Of a stretch of 64,000 nt of DNA, positions 15,001 to 28,000 are shown one piece after another (the stretch's first letter is position 1; each line of letters opens with the position of its first letter). Made by a program: the position numbers and the translations under genes. The notes beneath the pieces were generated by a model. The model saw only the letters and a program-made list of their open reading frames with translations. It did no database searches and was not told the DNA's origin. Source of the stretch: Callipepla californica brunnescens (taxonomy: Eukaryota; Chordata; Aves; Galliformes; Odontophoridae); the NCBI GenBank assembly GCA_023055505.1, contig JALIRH010000075.1:1612001-1676000 (forward strand). The letters are read 5' to 3'.

Positions 15001-18000
15001 CCAATGTCAGTGAGACGAAAAATTTAAATCCCACTTTGCTCTGCAACAGAATACAAGGTATGTCTGCATCGGTCATTCACCTGCATCACGATTTCATACT
15101 TTTCTCTGAGAAGTGTTCTTATTCATTTGAGATCCTCTATGTTACACTGTCACTCCTCGTTTCCTTACTCTACACAGTGATCGTTTTGATTCTCCACAGA
15201 ACCATATGCTGTTTAGTGCTAAGGAAACAGTGTAGATGCTTAAAGTACTTATAGATGTTTCCTCTACCAAATGCATCTGTATTTCCTCCTCTTACAATTG
15301 TTTACCAATAATCTTTTCATTTGAACCTGTAGAATGCAGATTATAAGAAGGTGCACATACCGGCACAAGCACTATGCACGAACCGCTGTTAACCGCGGAT
15401 TCCGATTCAATCGCATCAATCGCCTTTACTTCTGAGATTGCCGGTAAGGAAGACGCGAGTCAGAAGACTGCCTTACACTCTATAGCGGCTTCACTATTCA
15501 GCCCTCTGCTGTCCTATATAACTAATCGCGGTTAGCGCATGTAAGGAACTCAGTTTAAGGAGCTGTACGAGAACGTATGCTGAACCCCAAAGTTTTTGAG
15601 ACGAAAAATTTAAATCCCACTTTGCTCTGCAACTGAATACAAAGTATGTCTGCATCGGTCATTCACCTGCAAGCACGATTTCAAACTTTTCTCTGAGAAG
15701 TGTTCTTATCCATTTGAGATCCTTTATGTAACACAGTCACTCCTCTTTTCCTTACTCTACACAGTGATCGTTTTGATTCTCCACAGAACCATATGCTGTT
15801 CAGTGCGAAGGAAACAGTGTAGATGCTTAAAGTAATTAGAGATGTTTCCTCTACCAAATGCATCTGAATTTCCACCTCTTACAATTCTTTCCCAAGAAAC
15901 TTTTTATTGGAGCTTCTTTCATGCAAATTATAAGAAGGTGCACATACCGGCACAAGCACTATGCACGAACCGCCGTTAACCGCGGATTCCGATTCAATCG
16001 CATCAATCGCCTTTACTTCTGAGTTTGCCGCTAAGGAAGAAGCGAGTCAGAAGACTGCCGAAAACTGTATAGCGTCTTCTCTATTCACCCGGCTGTCTTT
16101 CTATATTAAGGAATCACGAAAAACACGTGAAAATGAGTCTGTTTCAGGAGCTGTATGAGAATGTATACTGGACACCAGTGTTAGTGAGAGGGAAATTTTA
16201 AATCGCACTACTTTTCTGCTACTGAATGCAAAGTATGTCTGCATCAGTCATTCACCTGCGAGCACGATTTCAAACTTTTCTCTGACAACTGTTGTTATCC
16301 ATTTTAGATCCTTTATGTAACACAGTCACTCCTCGTTTCCTTACTCTACACAGTGATCGTTTTGATTCTCCACAGAACCATGTGCTGTTCAGTGCTAAGG
16401 AAACAGTGTAGATGCTTAAAGTACTTAGACTGTTTCCTCTACCAAATGCATCTGTATTTCCACCTCTTACAATTCTTTCCCAATAAACTTTTTATTGGAG
16501 CTTCCTTCATGGAAATTATTAGAAGGTGCACATACCGGCACATGCTCTATGCACGAACCGCTGTTAACCGCGGATTCCGATTCAATCGCATCAATCGCCT
16601 TTACTTCTGAGATTGCCGCTAAGGAAGACGCGAGTCAGAAGACTGCCTTACACTCTACAGCGGCTTCTTATTCAGCCCTCTACTGTCCTATATAACGATT
16701 CGCGGTTAACGCATGTAAGGGACTCAGTTTCAGGAGCTGTACGAGAACGTATGCTGAACCCCAATTGTAGTGAGATGAAAAATTTAAATCCCACTTTGCT
16801 CTGCAACTGAATACAAAGTATGTCTGCATCGGTCATTCACCTGCAAGAACGATTTCAAACTTTTCTCTGAGAAGTGTTCTTATCCATTTGAGATCCTCTA
16901 TGTTACACAGTCACTCCTCGTTTCCTTACTCTACACAGTGATCGTTTTGATCCTCACAGAAACATGTGCTGTTCAGTGCTAAGGAAACAGTGTAGATGCT
17001 ATAATTACTTATAGCTGTTTCCTCTACCAAATGCATGTGTCATTTCACCACATACAATTTTTGCCAGTCAACCTTTTCATTGGAACTTCAATAATGCAAA
17101 TTGTAAGAAGGTGCACATACCGGCACAAGCTCTATGCACGAACCGCTGTTAACCGCGGATTCCGATTCAATCGCATCAATCGCCTTTACTTTTGGTTTTG
17201 CCGCTAAGGAAGAAGCGAGTCAGAAGACTGCCGAGCACTATATATAGGCTTCACTACTTTTCCGGCAATCATTCTATCTTAACGAATCGCTACTTACAAG
17301 TGAAAGTGACTCAGTTTCAGGAGCTGTATGAGAATATATACTGGGCTCCAGTGTTAGTGAGAGGGAAATTTTAAATTTCAATTTACTCTGCGAATGAATG
17401 CAAAGTATGTCTGCATCGGTCATTCACCTGCAAGCACGATTTCAAACTTTTCTCTGACAACTGTTCTTATCCATTTTAGTTCCTCTATGTAACACAGTCA
17501 CTCCTCGTTTCCTTTCCATACAGAGTGATCTTTATGATTCTCCACAGAACCATGTGCTGTTCAGTGCTAAGGAAACAGTTTAAATGCTTAAAGTACTTAT
17601 AGATGTTTCCTCTACCAAATGCATCTGTATTTCCTCCTCTTACAATTGTTTCCCAATAATCTTTTCATTTGAACCTGTAGAATGCAAATTATAAGAAGGT
17701 GCACATAACTGCACAAGCACTATGCACGAACCGCCGTTAACCGCGGATTCCGATTCAATCGCATCAATCGCCTTTACTTCTGAGATTGCCGCTAAGGAAG
17801 ACGCGAGTCAGAAGACTGCCGATCATTGTTTTCGGCTCTCTATTCACCCGGCTGTCTTTCTATATTAAGGAATCGCGACTTTCACGTGAAAGTGACTCAG
17901 TTTCAGGAGCTGTATGAGAATGTATACTGTACTCCAGTGATAGTTAGAGGGAAATTTTAAATCGCACTACTTTTCTGCTACTGAATGCAAAGTATGTCTG

Positions 18001-21000
18001 CATCGGTCATTCACCTGCAAGCACGATTTCAAACTTTTCTCTGACAACTGTTGTTATCCATTTTAGATCCTCATTGTAACACATCACTCCTCGTTTCCCT
18101 ACCATACACAGTGATCGTTTTGATTCCACACAAATCCATGTGCTGTTCAGTGCTAAGGAAACAGTGTAGATACTTAAAGTACTTAGACCTGTTTCCTCTA
18201 ACAAACGCATGTGTCATTTCAACACTTACTATTGTTTCCCAGTAAGCCTTTTCATTGGAGCTTCTATAATGCAGATTATAAGAAGGTGCACATACCGGCA
18301 CAAGCACTATGCACGAACCGCTGTTAACCGCGGATTCCGATTCAATCGCATCAATCGCCTTTACTTCTGAGTTTGCCGGTAAGGAAGACGCGAGTCAGAA
18401 GACTGCCTTACACTCTATAGCGGCTTCTTATTCAGCCGTCTACTGTCCTATATAACGATTCGCGGTTAACGCATGTAAGGGACTCAGTTTCAGGAGCTGT
18501 ACGAGAACGTATGCTGAACCCCAATGTTAGTGAGACGAAAAATTTAAATCCCACTTTGCTCTGCAACTGAATACAAAGTATGTCTGCATCGGTCATTCAC
18601 CTGCATCACGATTTCAAAATTTTCTCTGAGAAGTGTTCTTATCCATTTGAGATCCTCTATGTTACACAGTCACTCCTCGTTTCCTTACTCTACACAGTGA
18701 TCGTTTTGATCCTCACAGAAACATGTGCTGTTCAGTGCTAAGGAAACAGTGTAGATGCTATAATTACTTATAGCTGTTTCCTCTACCAAATGCATGTGTC
18801 ATTTCACCACATACAATTTTTGCCAGTCAACCTTTTCATTGGAACTTCAATAATGCAAATTGTAAGAAGGTGCACATACCGGCACAAGCTCTATGCACGA
18901 ACCGCTGTTAACCGCGGATTCCGATTCAATCGCATCAATCGCCTTTACTTCTGAGATTGCCGGTAAGGAAGACGCGAGTCAGAAGACTGCCTTACACTCT
19001 ATAGCGGCTTCACTATTCAGCCCTCTGCTGTCCTATATAACAAATCGCGAATAACGCATGTAAGGAACTCAGTTTCAGGAGCTGTACGAGAATGTATGCT
19101 GAACCCCAAAGTTTTTGAGACGAAAAATTTAAATCCCACTTTGCTCTGCAACTGAATACAAAGTATGTCTGCATTGGTCATTCACCTGCAAGCACGATTT
19201 CAAACTTTTCTCTGAGAAGTGTTCTTATCCATTTGAGATCCTTTATGTAACACAGTCACTCCTCGTTTCCTTTCCATACAGAGTGATCTTTATGATTCTT
19301 CACAGAACCATGTGCTGTTCAGTGCTAAGGAAACAGTGTAGATGCTTAAAGTAATTAGAGATGTTTCCTCTATCAAATGCATCTGAATTTCCACCTCTTA
19401 CAATTCTTTCCCAAGAAACTTTTTATTGGAGCTTCCTCCATGCAAATTATAAGAAGGTGCACATACCGGCACAAGCACTATGCACGAACCGCTGTTAACC
19501 GCGGATTCCAATTCAATCGCATCAATCGCCTTTACTTCTGAGTTTGCCGCTAAGGAAGAAGCGAGTCAGAAGACTGCCGATCACTGTATAGCGGCTTCTC
19601 TATTCACCCGGCTGTCTTTCTATATTAAGGAATCGCGAAAAACACGTGAAAATGAGTCTGTTTCAGGAGCTGTATGAGAATGTATACTGTACTCCAGTGA
19701 TAGTTAGAGGGAAATTTTAAATCGCACTACTTTTCTGCTACTGAATGCAAAGTAATTCTGCATCGGTCATTCACCTGCAAGCACGATTTCAAACTTTTCT
19801 CTGACAACTGTTCTTATCCATTTTAGTTCCTCTATGTAACATAGTCACTCCTCGTTTCCTTTCCATACAGAGTGACCTTTATGATTCCTCACATAAACCA
19901 TGTGCTGTTCAGTGTTATGGAAACAGCTTAGATGCTTAAAGTACTTATAGATGTTTCCTCTACCAAATGCATCTGTATTTCCACCTCTTACAATTCTTTC
20001 AGAATAAACTTTTTATTGGAGCTTCTTTCATGCAAATTATAAGAAGGTGCACATACCGGCACATGCTCTATGCACGAACCGCTGTTAAGCGCGGATTCCG
20101 ATTCAATCGCATCAATCGCGTTTACTTCTGAGTTTGCCGCTAAGGAGGACGCGAGTCAGAAGACTGCCTTACACTCTACAGCGGCTTCACAATTCAGCCC
20201 TCTACTGTCCTATATAAGAAATCGCAGTTAAAGCATGTAAGGGACTCAGTCTCAGGAGTTGTACTAGAATGCATGCTGAGCACCAATGTTAGTGAGATGA
20301 AAAATTTAAATCCCACTTTGCTCTGCAAGGGAATACAAAGTATGTCTGCATCGGTCATTCACCTGCAAGCACGATTTCAAACTTTTCTCTGACAAGTGTT
20401 GTTATCCATTTGAGATCCTCTTTGTAACACAGTCACTCCTCGTTTCCTTACTCTACACAGTGATCGTTTTGATTCCTCACGGAAACATGTGCTGTTCAGT
20501 GCTAAGGAAACAGTGTAGATGCTATAATTACTTATAGCTGTTTCCTCTACCAAATGCATGTGTCATTTCACCACATACAATTTTTTTCCCTGTCAACCTT
20601 TTCATTGGAGCTTTTATAATGCAAATTATAAGAATGTGCACATTCCGCCAAAAGCACTATGCACGAACCGCTGTTAACCGCGGATTCCGATTCAATCGCA
20701 TCAATCGCCTTTACTTCTGATTTTGCCGCTAAGGAAGGCGCGAGTCAGTAGGCTGCCGGTCACTGTTTAGCGGCTTCTCTATTCAGCCATCTGTCTTTCT
20801 ATATTAACGAATCGCGACTTACACGTGAAAGTGACTCACTCTCAGGAGCTGTATGAAAATGTATACTGGACCCCAGTGTAGCGAGAGGGAAAATTTAAAT
20901 CCCTCTTAACTTCTATGTTGAATGCAAAGTAATTTTGCATCGGTCATTCACCTGCAAGCACGATTTCATACTTTTCTCTGACAAGTGATGTTATCCTTTT

Positions 21001-21010
21001 TAGTTCCTTT
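1..21010 (+). repeat. Subtelomeric-type satellite array, ~587-bp monomer, about 36 copies
   Basis: A core beginning with the words TGCACGAACCG and containing CCGCGGATTCCGATTCAATC recurs at about 121, 708, 1294, 1881, 2468, 3055, 3641, 4228, 4817, 5401, 5987 and so on to about 20,660, a period near 587 bp. The core is CpG-rich and the rest of the monomer is AT-rich. Subfamilies differ just after the core. Type B continues CCTTACACTCTATAGCGG (most copies). Type A carries TTTCGGCTTCTC and an E-box palindrome (copies at about 707, 3640, 11854, 17723). Type C carries AAACACGTGAAAATGAG or a close variant (about 7159, 7749, 13029, 15961, 19480). Short open frames recur in each copy, but they follow the repeat and show no sign of being genes. 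I cannot name the family from memory. The last two copies before the junction are the most diverged. Confidence 0.95.
864..879. other. 16-bp perfect palindrome with central E-box, in type A monomers
   Basis: The bases ACTTTCACGTGAAAGT read the same on both strands and contain CACGTG. The same block recurs in the type A monomers starting near 3640, 11,854 and 17,723. Related CACGTG words appear in type C copies and in the inverted array. CACGTG is the canonical bHLH (E-box) site, but whether anything binds here is unknown. Confidence 0.7.
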
Positions 21011-24000
21011 ATAATGCTCCTCAATGGAGTCACTTTTTACGTGTTAACCGCGATTCGTTAATGTAGGACATCAGTCGTCAGAATAGAGCAGTCGCCATAC
21101 AGTGCTCGGAAAACTTCTGACTCGCGTCTTCTTTGAGGGAAAAGCGGAAGTAAACGCAATTGATCCGATTGATTTGGAATCCGCAGTTAACAACGGCTCA
21201 TGCATAGTGCTTTTGCCTGTATGAGTTGGTTCTTATAGGAAGCTTTGTATATGCTCCACTGGTAAGTGTTATTGTGAAACAGGTAGTAGTGGTGGAATGA
21301 CACATGCATTTGGTAGAGGAAACAGCTATAAGTACTTAAAGCCTCTACATTGTTTACTCAGCACTTAACAGCACATGGTTCTGTGAGGAATCAAAAAGAT
21401 GACTGTATGAAAAGGAAACGACGCGTGACTGTGTTACATAGAGGAACTAAAATGGATAGCAACACTTGTTTGAGAAAAGTAAGAAATCGTGCTTGCAGGT
21501 GAATGACTGATGCAGACATACTTTGCAATCAGTAGCGGAGTAGTAGTAGTAGGGTTAGTGTTAGGGTTAGGGATAGGGATGGGTTAGGGTTCGGGTTAGG
21601 GTTGGGGTTAGGGTTAAAGTTTGGGTTAGGGTTAGGGTTAGGGTAGTGGCATTTAAATTTTCCATCCCGCTAACATTGGGTTCCAGCATGCATTCTCATA
21701 CATTTCCCAAAACGGAGTCACTTTCACGTTTCTTTCATGAGTCGGCAAATGCAGCAGTTTCGCGATTGATGCGATTGAATCGGAATCCGCGGTTAACAGC
21801 GTTTTGAGTATAACGCTTGTTCCAATATGCGGACCTTCTTAAAGATTACTTTATATAAGCTCCAATGAAATGGTTTAATGGGAAACAAGTAGATGAGGTG
21901 GAATGACACATGCACTTGGTAGAGGAAACAGCTATAAGTACTTAAAGCCTCTACATTTTTTATTCAGCACTGAACAGCACATGGTTCTGTGAGAAATCGT
22001 AGATACAGATGCAGACATACTTTGCATTCAGTAGCAGAGGAGAAAGAGAATAAAAATTTTTCCTCTCACTAACATTGGGGTCAAACATACATACTCTTAC
22101 AACTCCCGAAACGGAGTCACTTTCACGTTTATAGCGCGATCCGTTGGAATTGGACCGGTGCCGGCTGAATAGAGAAGCCCCTATACAGTGCACGGTAGCT
22201 TTCTGAATCGCATCTTTCTTCATCGGCAAATGCAGAAATAAACGCGGTTGATGCGATTGAATTGGAATCCGCAGTTAACTGCAGAGCGACTGTAAAGCTC
22301 GTACTGGTTAGCTCTGCTTCAGTAAGGGTCTTTATCAAATCCGCGTCAATGAGGTTTATTGGGATACAATTAGGGGTGTAGGGATTACACATTCATTTGG
22401 AAGAGGAAACTGCTTTACGTACTTAATGCCTCTACATTGTTTATTTAACTCTGAATAACATACTCTTCAGTGGGAGAATTCGAAAGATCACTGTGTGTAG
22501 AAAGGAAACGAGGAGTGACGGTGTTACTTATTTGAACTTTAATGGATAGCAGCACTTGTCAGAGAAAGCATTTATATGTGCTAGCAGTTGAATGACTCTT
22601 CAGACATACTTTACTTTTTAAGTAGCAGAGCAGAAATGGATTTAAATTTTACCCCTCACTAACATTAGGGTCCAGCATACATAACCTTACCACTCCAGAA
22701 ACAGAGTCACTTTTACGTCTAAACCACGTATCCTTGGAATTGTACAGCTACCGCCTCATTATTGAGTACGCTATTCAGTGCACGGCATCCAGCTGACTCG
22801 CGTCTTCCTTCAACAGCAAAAGCTGCAGTAGCCGCGATGGATGCTACTGAATCTGAATTCGCGTTTATCTGCAGTTCGAGCATAAAGCTCGCTGCCAGTT
22901 TCTCTCTATTTTAAAAGTTACTTTTTCTGAGTCTGAATGATAAGCATTATTAGGGAACATATCGAAGCCGTGAAATGACACATACTTTTGGTAGTGGAAA
23001 CAGCTACATGTATTTTTCTCTTTCTATATTGCGTAGCTCTGTAGAACTTACGATGCTGAGAAAGGAATCTGAAAGATCACTGTGTATGGTTAGGCTACGA
23101 GGAGTGACTGTGTAACGTACAGGAACTAAAAAGCATAACAACACTGGTCAGAGAAACGTCTGAAAACGAGAACGCAGGTGAATGACTAATGCAGACGTAC
23201 TTTGCGTACAGGAGCAGAGCAGAAAGAGATTTAAAATGTTCCCACTCGCTCACTCTGGGGTCCAGTATACATTTTCTAACAACTCCAGAAACGGTGTCAC
23301 TTTCACGTGTAAACCGTGAATCTTTGAATTTGGACCGCTGCCGGCATATTTTTGAAGCCGCTTGTATGTGTAGGTCAGCCATCTGACTGGCGTCTTTCTT
23401 CAGCGGCAAAAGCAGCAGTAGCCGTGATGGACGCGATTGAATCGGTATCCGCGCTTAACAGGATAAATCACGTGCCGGTTTGCTCTTTTTCTTAAAGGGG
23501 GCTGTATCGATGCTCTGTTGAAAAGGTTTATTGGGATCAATTAGGAGCGGTGCATTGACAGATGCAGAGGAAACAGCTTTACATACTTAACGTCTCTACA
23601 TTGCTTACTTAGCTCTAAACTACATACCATTCAGTGGGAGACTACAAAAAATCACTGTGTATCGCAAGGCAAAGAGGAGAGACGGTGTTACATAGAGGAA
23701 TGAAAAAGCATTACTTCACTGGTCAGAAAAAAGTATGAAAACGTGCTTGCATGATAATGAATTATGTTGACATAGTTTTACGATCAGTAGCATAGCAGAA
23801 AGAGAATAAAAACTTTTCCCCTCACTAACACTGGCGTCCAACATACATTCTCTTACAACTCCAGAAACGGAGTCACTTTCACGTGAAAACCGCGAATCGT
23901 TGGAATTGTACCTCTGCCAGCTGATTATTGAAACTGCTATTCAGTGCACGGCAGCCGTCTGACTCGCGTCTTTCTTCAGCAGCAAATGCAGCAGTAGCTG

Positions 24001-24065
24001 CCATTAATGTGATTGAATCGGATTCCGCATTAAGCACGGTTCGAGCATAAGGCTTGTGCTGGTTA
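21010..24065 (-). repeat. Inverted, diverged block of the same ~587-bp satellite
   Basis: From about 21,010 the monomer reads in reverse complement: the core now appears on the plus strand as GATTGAATCGGAATCCGCGG-like words at about 21,170, 21,775, 22,255, 22,845, 23,430 and 24,010. Divergence between copies is far higher than in the left array, yet the CpG-rich core stays recognisable. Monomers are interrupted by telomeric repeats at 21,538-21,652. Short minus-strand frames here are by-products of the repeat. Confidence 0.88.
21538..21652 (+). repeat. Interstitial telomeric repeat, TTAGGG on plus strand
   Basis: About 115 bp of GGGTTAG variants lie inside one inverted satellite monomer. The monomer stops after CAGTAGCGGAG and resumes near CATTTAAATTTTCC. 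Only about ten bases of the monomer seem to be missing, so the tract looks inserted rather than a boundary between blocks. Confidence 0.85.
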
Positions 24066-24620
24066 GGGCTGTTTCTTAAAGGGGGCTTTATTGGGTTAGT
24101 GTCAGAGGGCTGGGATTCTTGATAGGGTTAGGTTCGGTTAGGTTAAGGGTTGAAGTTAGGGTTAGGTATAGGAAGATGGTTCTTGTTATGGCTAGGGCAA
24201 ATGTAAGGGTTAGGTTTAGGATTAGATTTCCGGTTAGGTTTAGGTGCAGGTTTGTTTGAAGTGAGAGAAGGGCTAGGCCTAGGGTTTGAATTTGGGGTAA
24301 GGTGATGTTAAATCATCGGAATTGGGTTGGTGTTTGGATTTTTCAGGTTAGGGTTTGGTACAGGTTTAGGGGAAAGGTAGTACTAGGGTTAGGATTAGGG
24401 TTTGCTTTCGGGTTGGTGTAAGTGTTAGTGGAACAGGAAATGCGTTCGGGTTAGTGTTAGGTTTTTGTGTAGATTTAGGTTTAGGATTAGGGGTAGGGTT
24501 GATTTGAGTTTTTGGGCCAGGGTATGGATCAGCCTTTGGGTTAGGACTAGGTTAAGGGAGAAGGTTAAGATTAGATTTAGGGTTAGGGTTAGGTTTAGGT
24601 TTGGAGTTTGAGTATTAGGC
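24065..24620 (+). repeat. Degenerate interstitial telomeric tract, TTAGGG on plus strand
   Basis: About 550 bp of diverged GGGTTAG, GGTTTAGG and GGATTAGG words. The degeneracy implies an old tract without ongoing telomerase correction. Minus-strand open frames across it, rich in Leu, Asn and Thr, are translations of the hexamer and not genes. Confidence 0.88.
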
Positions 24621-25080
24621 TGACAGAATGGCATGCACTGGGTTTGGTTTTGGGTTAGTGTTGGGTTTAGGAATAGGAATTGTCATGTATTCAGTCCTAT
24701 TTGTTCAGTGCTTGACTGGCCAGGTTACAAGACCACTTTTGCTCTGTTATTGTTAAGACACAACTGCTTCAACAGAAGAAATATTACTGTTTTCTACATA
24801 CTCAGCTCATGGGATTTCCTGCTGATAGAACAAGAAAACAGCAAATCTCTTCCTTAAGGGAAAAAAATAAAAATAAAAAACTCTCACAAATTTACTTGTC
24901 TAGATATAAGGTGTTGAAAATAGGAAGGAAAGAAGAATATGAACAAATAAAACCGTAACACGAAACCTATATCCTCACTGCGGAATACGCATGAACCGCA
25001 TGAATTCGTGACTTCTTAAGCTGCTGCCGTCAAAGAAAGCCTTGCATTCAGCTGCTGCCATGCACCAAGGAACAGGCAGG
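24621..25080. other. AT-rich stretch without a recognisable gene
   Basis: This stretch begins with decayed telomeric words, then an A-rich run near 24,860-24,890. From about 25,020 onward there are traces of the satellite (for example CGCTTCTGCGAAGC near 25,080). I see no exon, LTR or LINE that I can support. Confidence 0.5.
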
Positions 25081-28000
25081 CGCTTCTGCGAAGCTATGGT
25101 GAAAAAGATAATTGGAGAACTTTTTGACACAAGAATGTGCTTGACAAGCCAGATTCCCTCACTTCTCACCTCTACATTGCAAAACTCTGAAGAACTTCCG
25201 ATTTTGAGAAAGGAATTAGAGAGGTCCGTGTGTATGGAACGGAAAAGAGGAGAGATGGTGTTTCAAATCGTTAAGAAAAGGACATCAAAAAGGTCAGAGA
25301 AAAAGTATGAAAACGTACACGCAGATGAATGAATGATGCAGACATACTTTAATTCAGTAGCAGAGCAGAAAGAGAATAAAATCTTTCCTCCTCACTAACA
25401 TTTGGGTCCACCACATCTTCTCTGACATCACCAGGAACAAAGTCTCTTATACAAGTTAGTCGTGCATAGTTGGAATAGGACCGCTGCCAGCTGATTAGAG
25501 AAGCCGCCATTCAGTGCACAGCAAGCAGATGACTTGCGTCTTTCTTTAGTGGCAAAAGCAGCAGTAGCTGCGATTGTTGCGATTGAATCGGAATCCGCGG
25601 TGTAGTGCGTTTCGAGCATAAAGCTCGCTTCCGGTTTGCTCTGCTTGTTAAAAGGGGCTTTTGCTATGCTCCGGTTAAAAGGTTCAAAGGGGAACATTTG
25701 AAACCGCTGGAATGATACATGAATTTAGTAGTGGAAACAGTTTCCCATACTTAATGCCTCTACATTGCTTAGCTCTGTAGAGAATACGATGCTGGGGAAG
25801 GAATCAGAAGATCACTGTGTATGAAAAGGAATGGGAGAGTCTTTGTTTCAGGAAGGAATGAGAAAGGGTATCAAGAAAGATAAAGGAAAACGTATGAAAA
25901 TGTGAACGCATATGAACGACTGATTTAGACATACTTGGCATTCAGTAGCAGAGGAGAAAGAGAATAAAAACTTTCCCCCTCACTAACATTGGGGTCCACC
26001 ATACATTTTCCTATAACTCCAGGAATGGAGTCAATTTCACATGTAAACCGCGAATTGTTGGAATAGGACCGCTGCCGGTTGATTAGAGAAGCAGCTAATC
26101 AGTGCATGGCAGACAGCTGACTCGCGTATTTCTTCAATGTCATATGCAGAAGATGCCACGATTGATACTATTGAATAGGATTCCGCGGTTAAGCTCAGTT
26201 CGAGCATAAAGCTATGTGCCGGTTTCGCTCAACATGGCATAAAGGTGCTTTTGCGATTCTCCGGTGAAAAGGTTTTTGGGGAACATTTAGAAGCGAAGGA
26301 ATGACAAGTGCATCTGGTAGAGGAAAGAGCTTTCCGTACTTAACGCCTCTGCATTGCTCACTTAGCTCTGAAGAACTTATCGTACCGTGGGAGAATCAGA
26401 AAGATCCGTGTGTATGAAAATTTGATGAGGACTGACTGTGTTACAGAGGAATGAAAAAGGATATCAAGACTGGTTAGATTAAAATATGGAATCGTGCACG
26501 CAGATGATCTACTGTTGCAGACATACTTTGCATTCTGTAAGAGAGCAGTAAGAGAACAGAATCTTCCCCCTCAGTAACATCGGGGACCACAACAACTTAT
26601 TTGAAATCATCAGGAACGGAGTCAATTTCAAGGGTAAACCGAGAGTAGTTGGAATTAAGACCGCTGCCGGCTGATTAGTAAAGCCGCTATTCAGTGCACG
26701 GCATGCGGCTGACTCATGTCTTTCTTCAGCGGCAAAAGCAGCATTAGCCAAGACTGTTGCGATTGAAAAGGAATTCGCAGATATGAGCCGTTCGAGCCTA
26801 AAGCTCGCTGACGTTTGGCTCAATTTTACAATCGATGCTTTTGAGATGCTCTGGTTGAAAGGTTTTATAAGGGAACATTTGAAACTGCTGGAATAACACA
26901 TGCCTTTGAAGTGGAAACAGCTTCCCTTACTTAGTGCGTCCACATTGCTTAACTCTGAAGAATTTACGATGATGTGGAAGAATCATAAAATCACTGAGTA
27001 TGAATAGGAATGTGAGAATCGTTGTTTCACGAAGGAATGAGAAAGGAATTCTTAGACTGGTTAGAGAAAAGTGTGGAATCGTGAACGCAGATGAACGACT
27101 GATGCTGACATAATTTTCATTCAGAAGCAGAACTGTAGGAGAACAGAAATTTCTACCGCAAATAACTTAGGAGTGCACCACATCTTCTCTGAAATCATCA
27201 GGAAAGGAGTGACTTTCATGGGTAAACCGCACGTAGTTGGAATAGGACCGCTGCCGGCTGATTAGAGAAGCTGCTATACAGTGCATGGCAGCCGTCTTAC
27301 TCGTGGCTGAAGAGCGGCAAAAGCAGCAGTAGCCACGATTGATGCGATTGAATAGGAATCCACGGTAAAGTGAGTTTCGAGCATAAATCTCAATGCCGCT
27401 TATGTTGAACTAGGCAAAGGGTGCTTAGAGATGCTCCGGTGAAAAGGTTTATAGGGGAATATTTAGAAGCTGTGGAATGACACATGCATTAGAATGTGGA
27501 AACAGCTTCCCATACTTAAAGCCTCTGCAATGCTTATTTCACTCTGACAAACCTACGATTCTGCGGAAGGAATCAGAAAGATCCGTGTGTATGAAAATTT
27601 GATGATGAGTGACTGTGTTACAGAGGAATGAAAAACGGAAACAAGACTGGTTAGATTAAAATAAGGAATCTTGCACGCAGATGAACAAGTGTTGCAGACA
27701 TACTTTGCATTCAGTAGGACGGCAGAAGGAGAACAAAAACTTCCCCCCCCAGTAACATCAGGGACCAAAACATCTACTCTAACCCTAAGCCTAAGCCTAA
27801 GCCTAACCCTAACCCTTACCCTAACCCTAACTCAGTGTTGGTTTTCTTGAACTTGGCAAACAGTGCTTTGCGATGCTCAGTGAAAAGGTTTATAGGGGAA
27901 TAGGTTTTAGGGGCATTCTTCAATGCAGTGGAATGACTCAAGAATATGGTGTTGGAAACAGCTTCCCGTACTTATCGCTTCTACAATGCTTACTTCTCTC

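Noticed and set aside
707..20559. Many 60-90 codon frames in the satellite, such as those starting MHEPLLTADSDS on plus and MHLLEETGLS on minus
   Set aside because: They recur with the 587-bp period, appear on both strands, change length with single-base differences between copies and have no upstream gene context. They are properties of the repeat.
1..21010. CENP-B box in the satellite, which would suggest a centromere
   Set aside because: I looked for the TTCG....A..CGGG pattern in the core and did not find it. The neighbouring telomeric tracts suggest a subtelomere instead.
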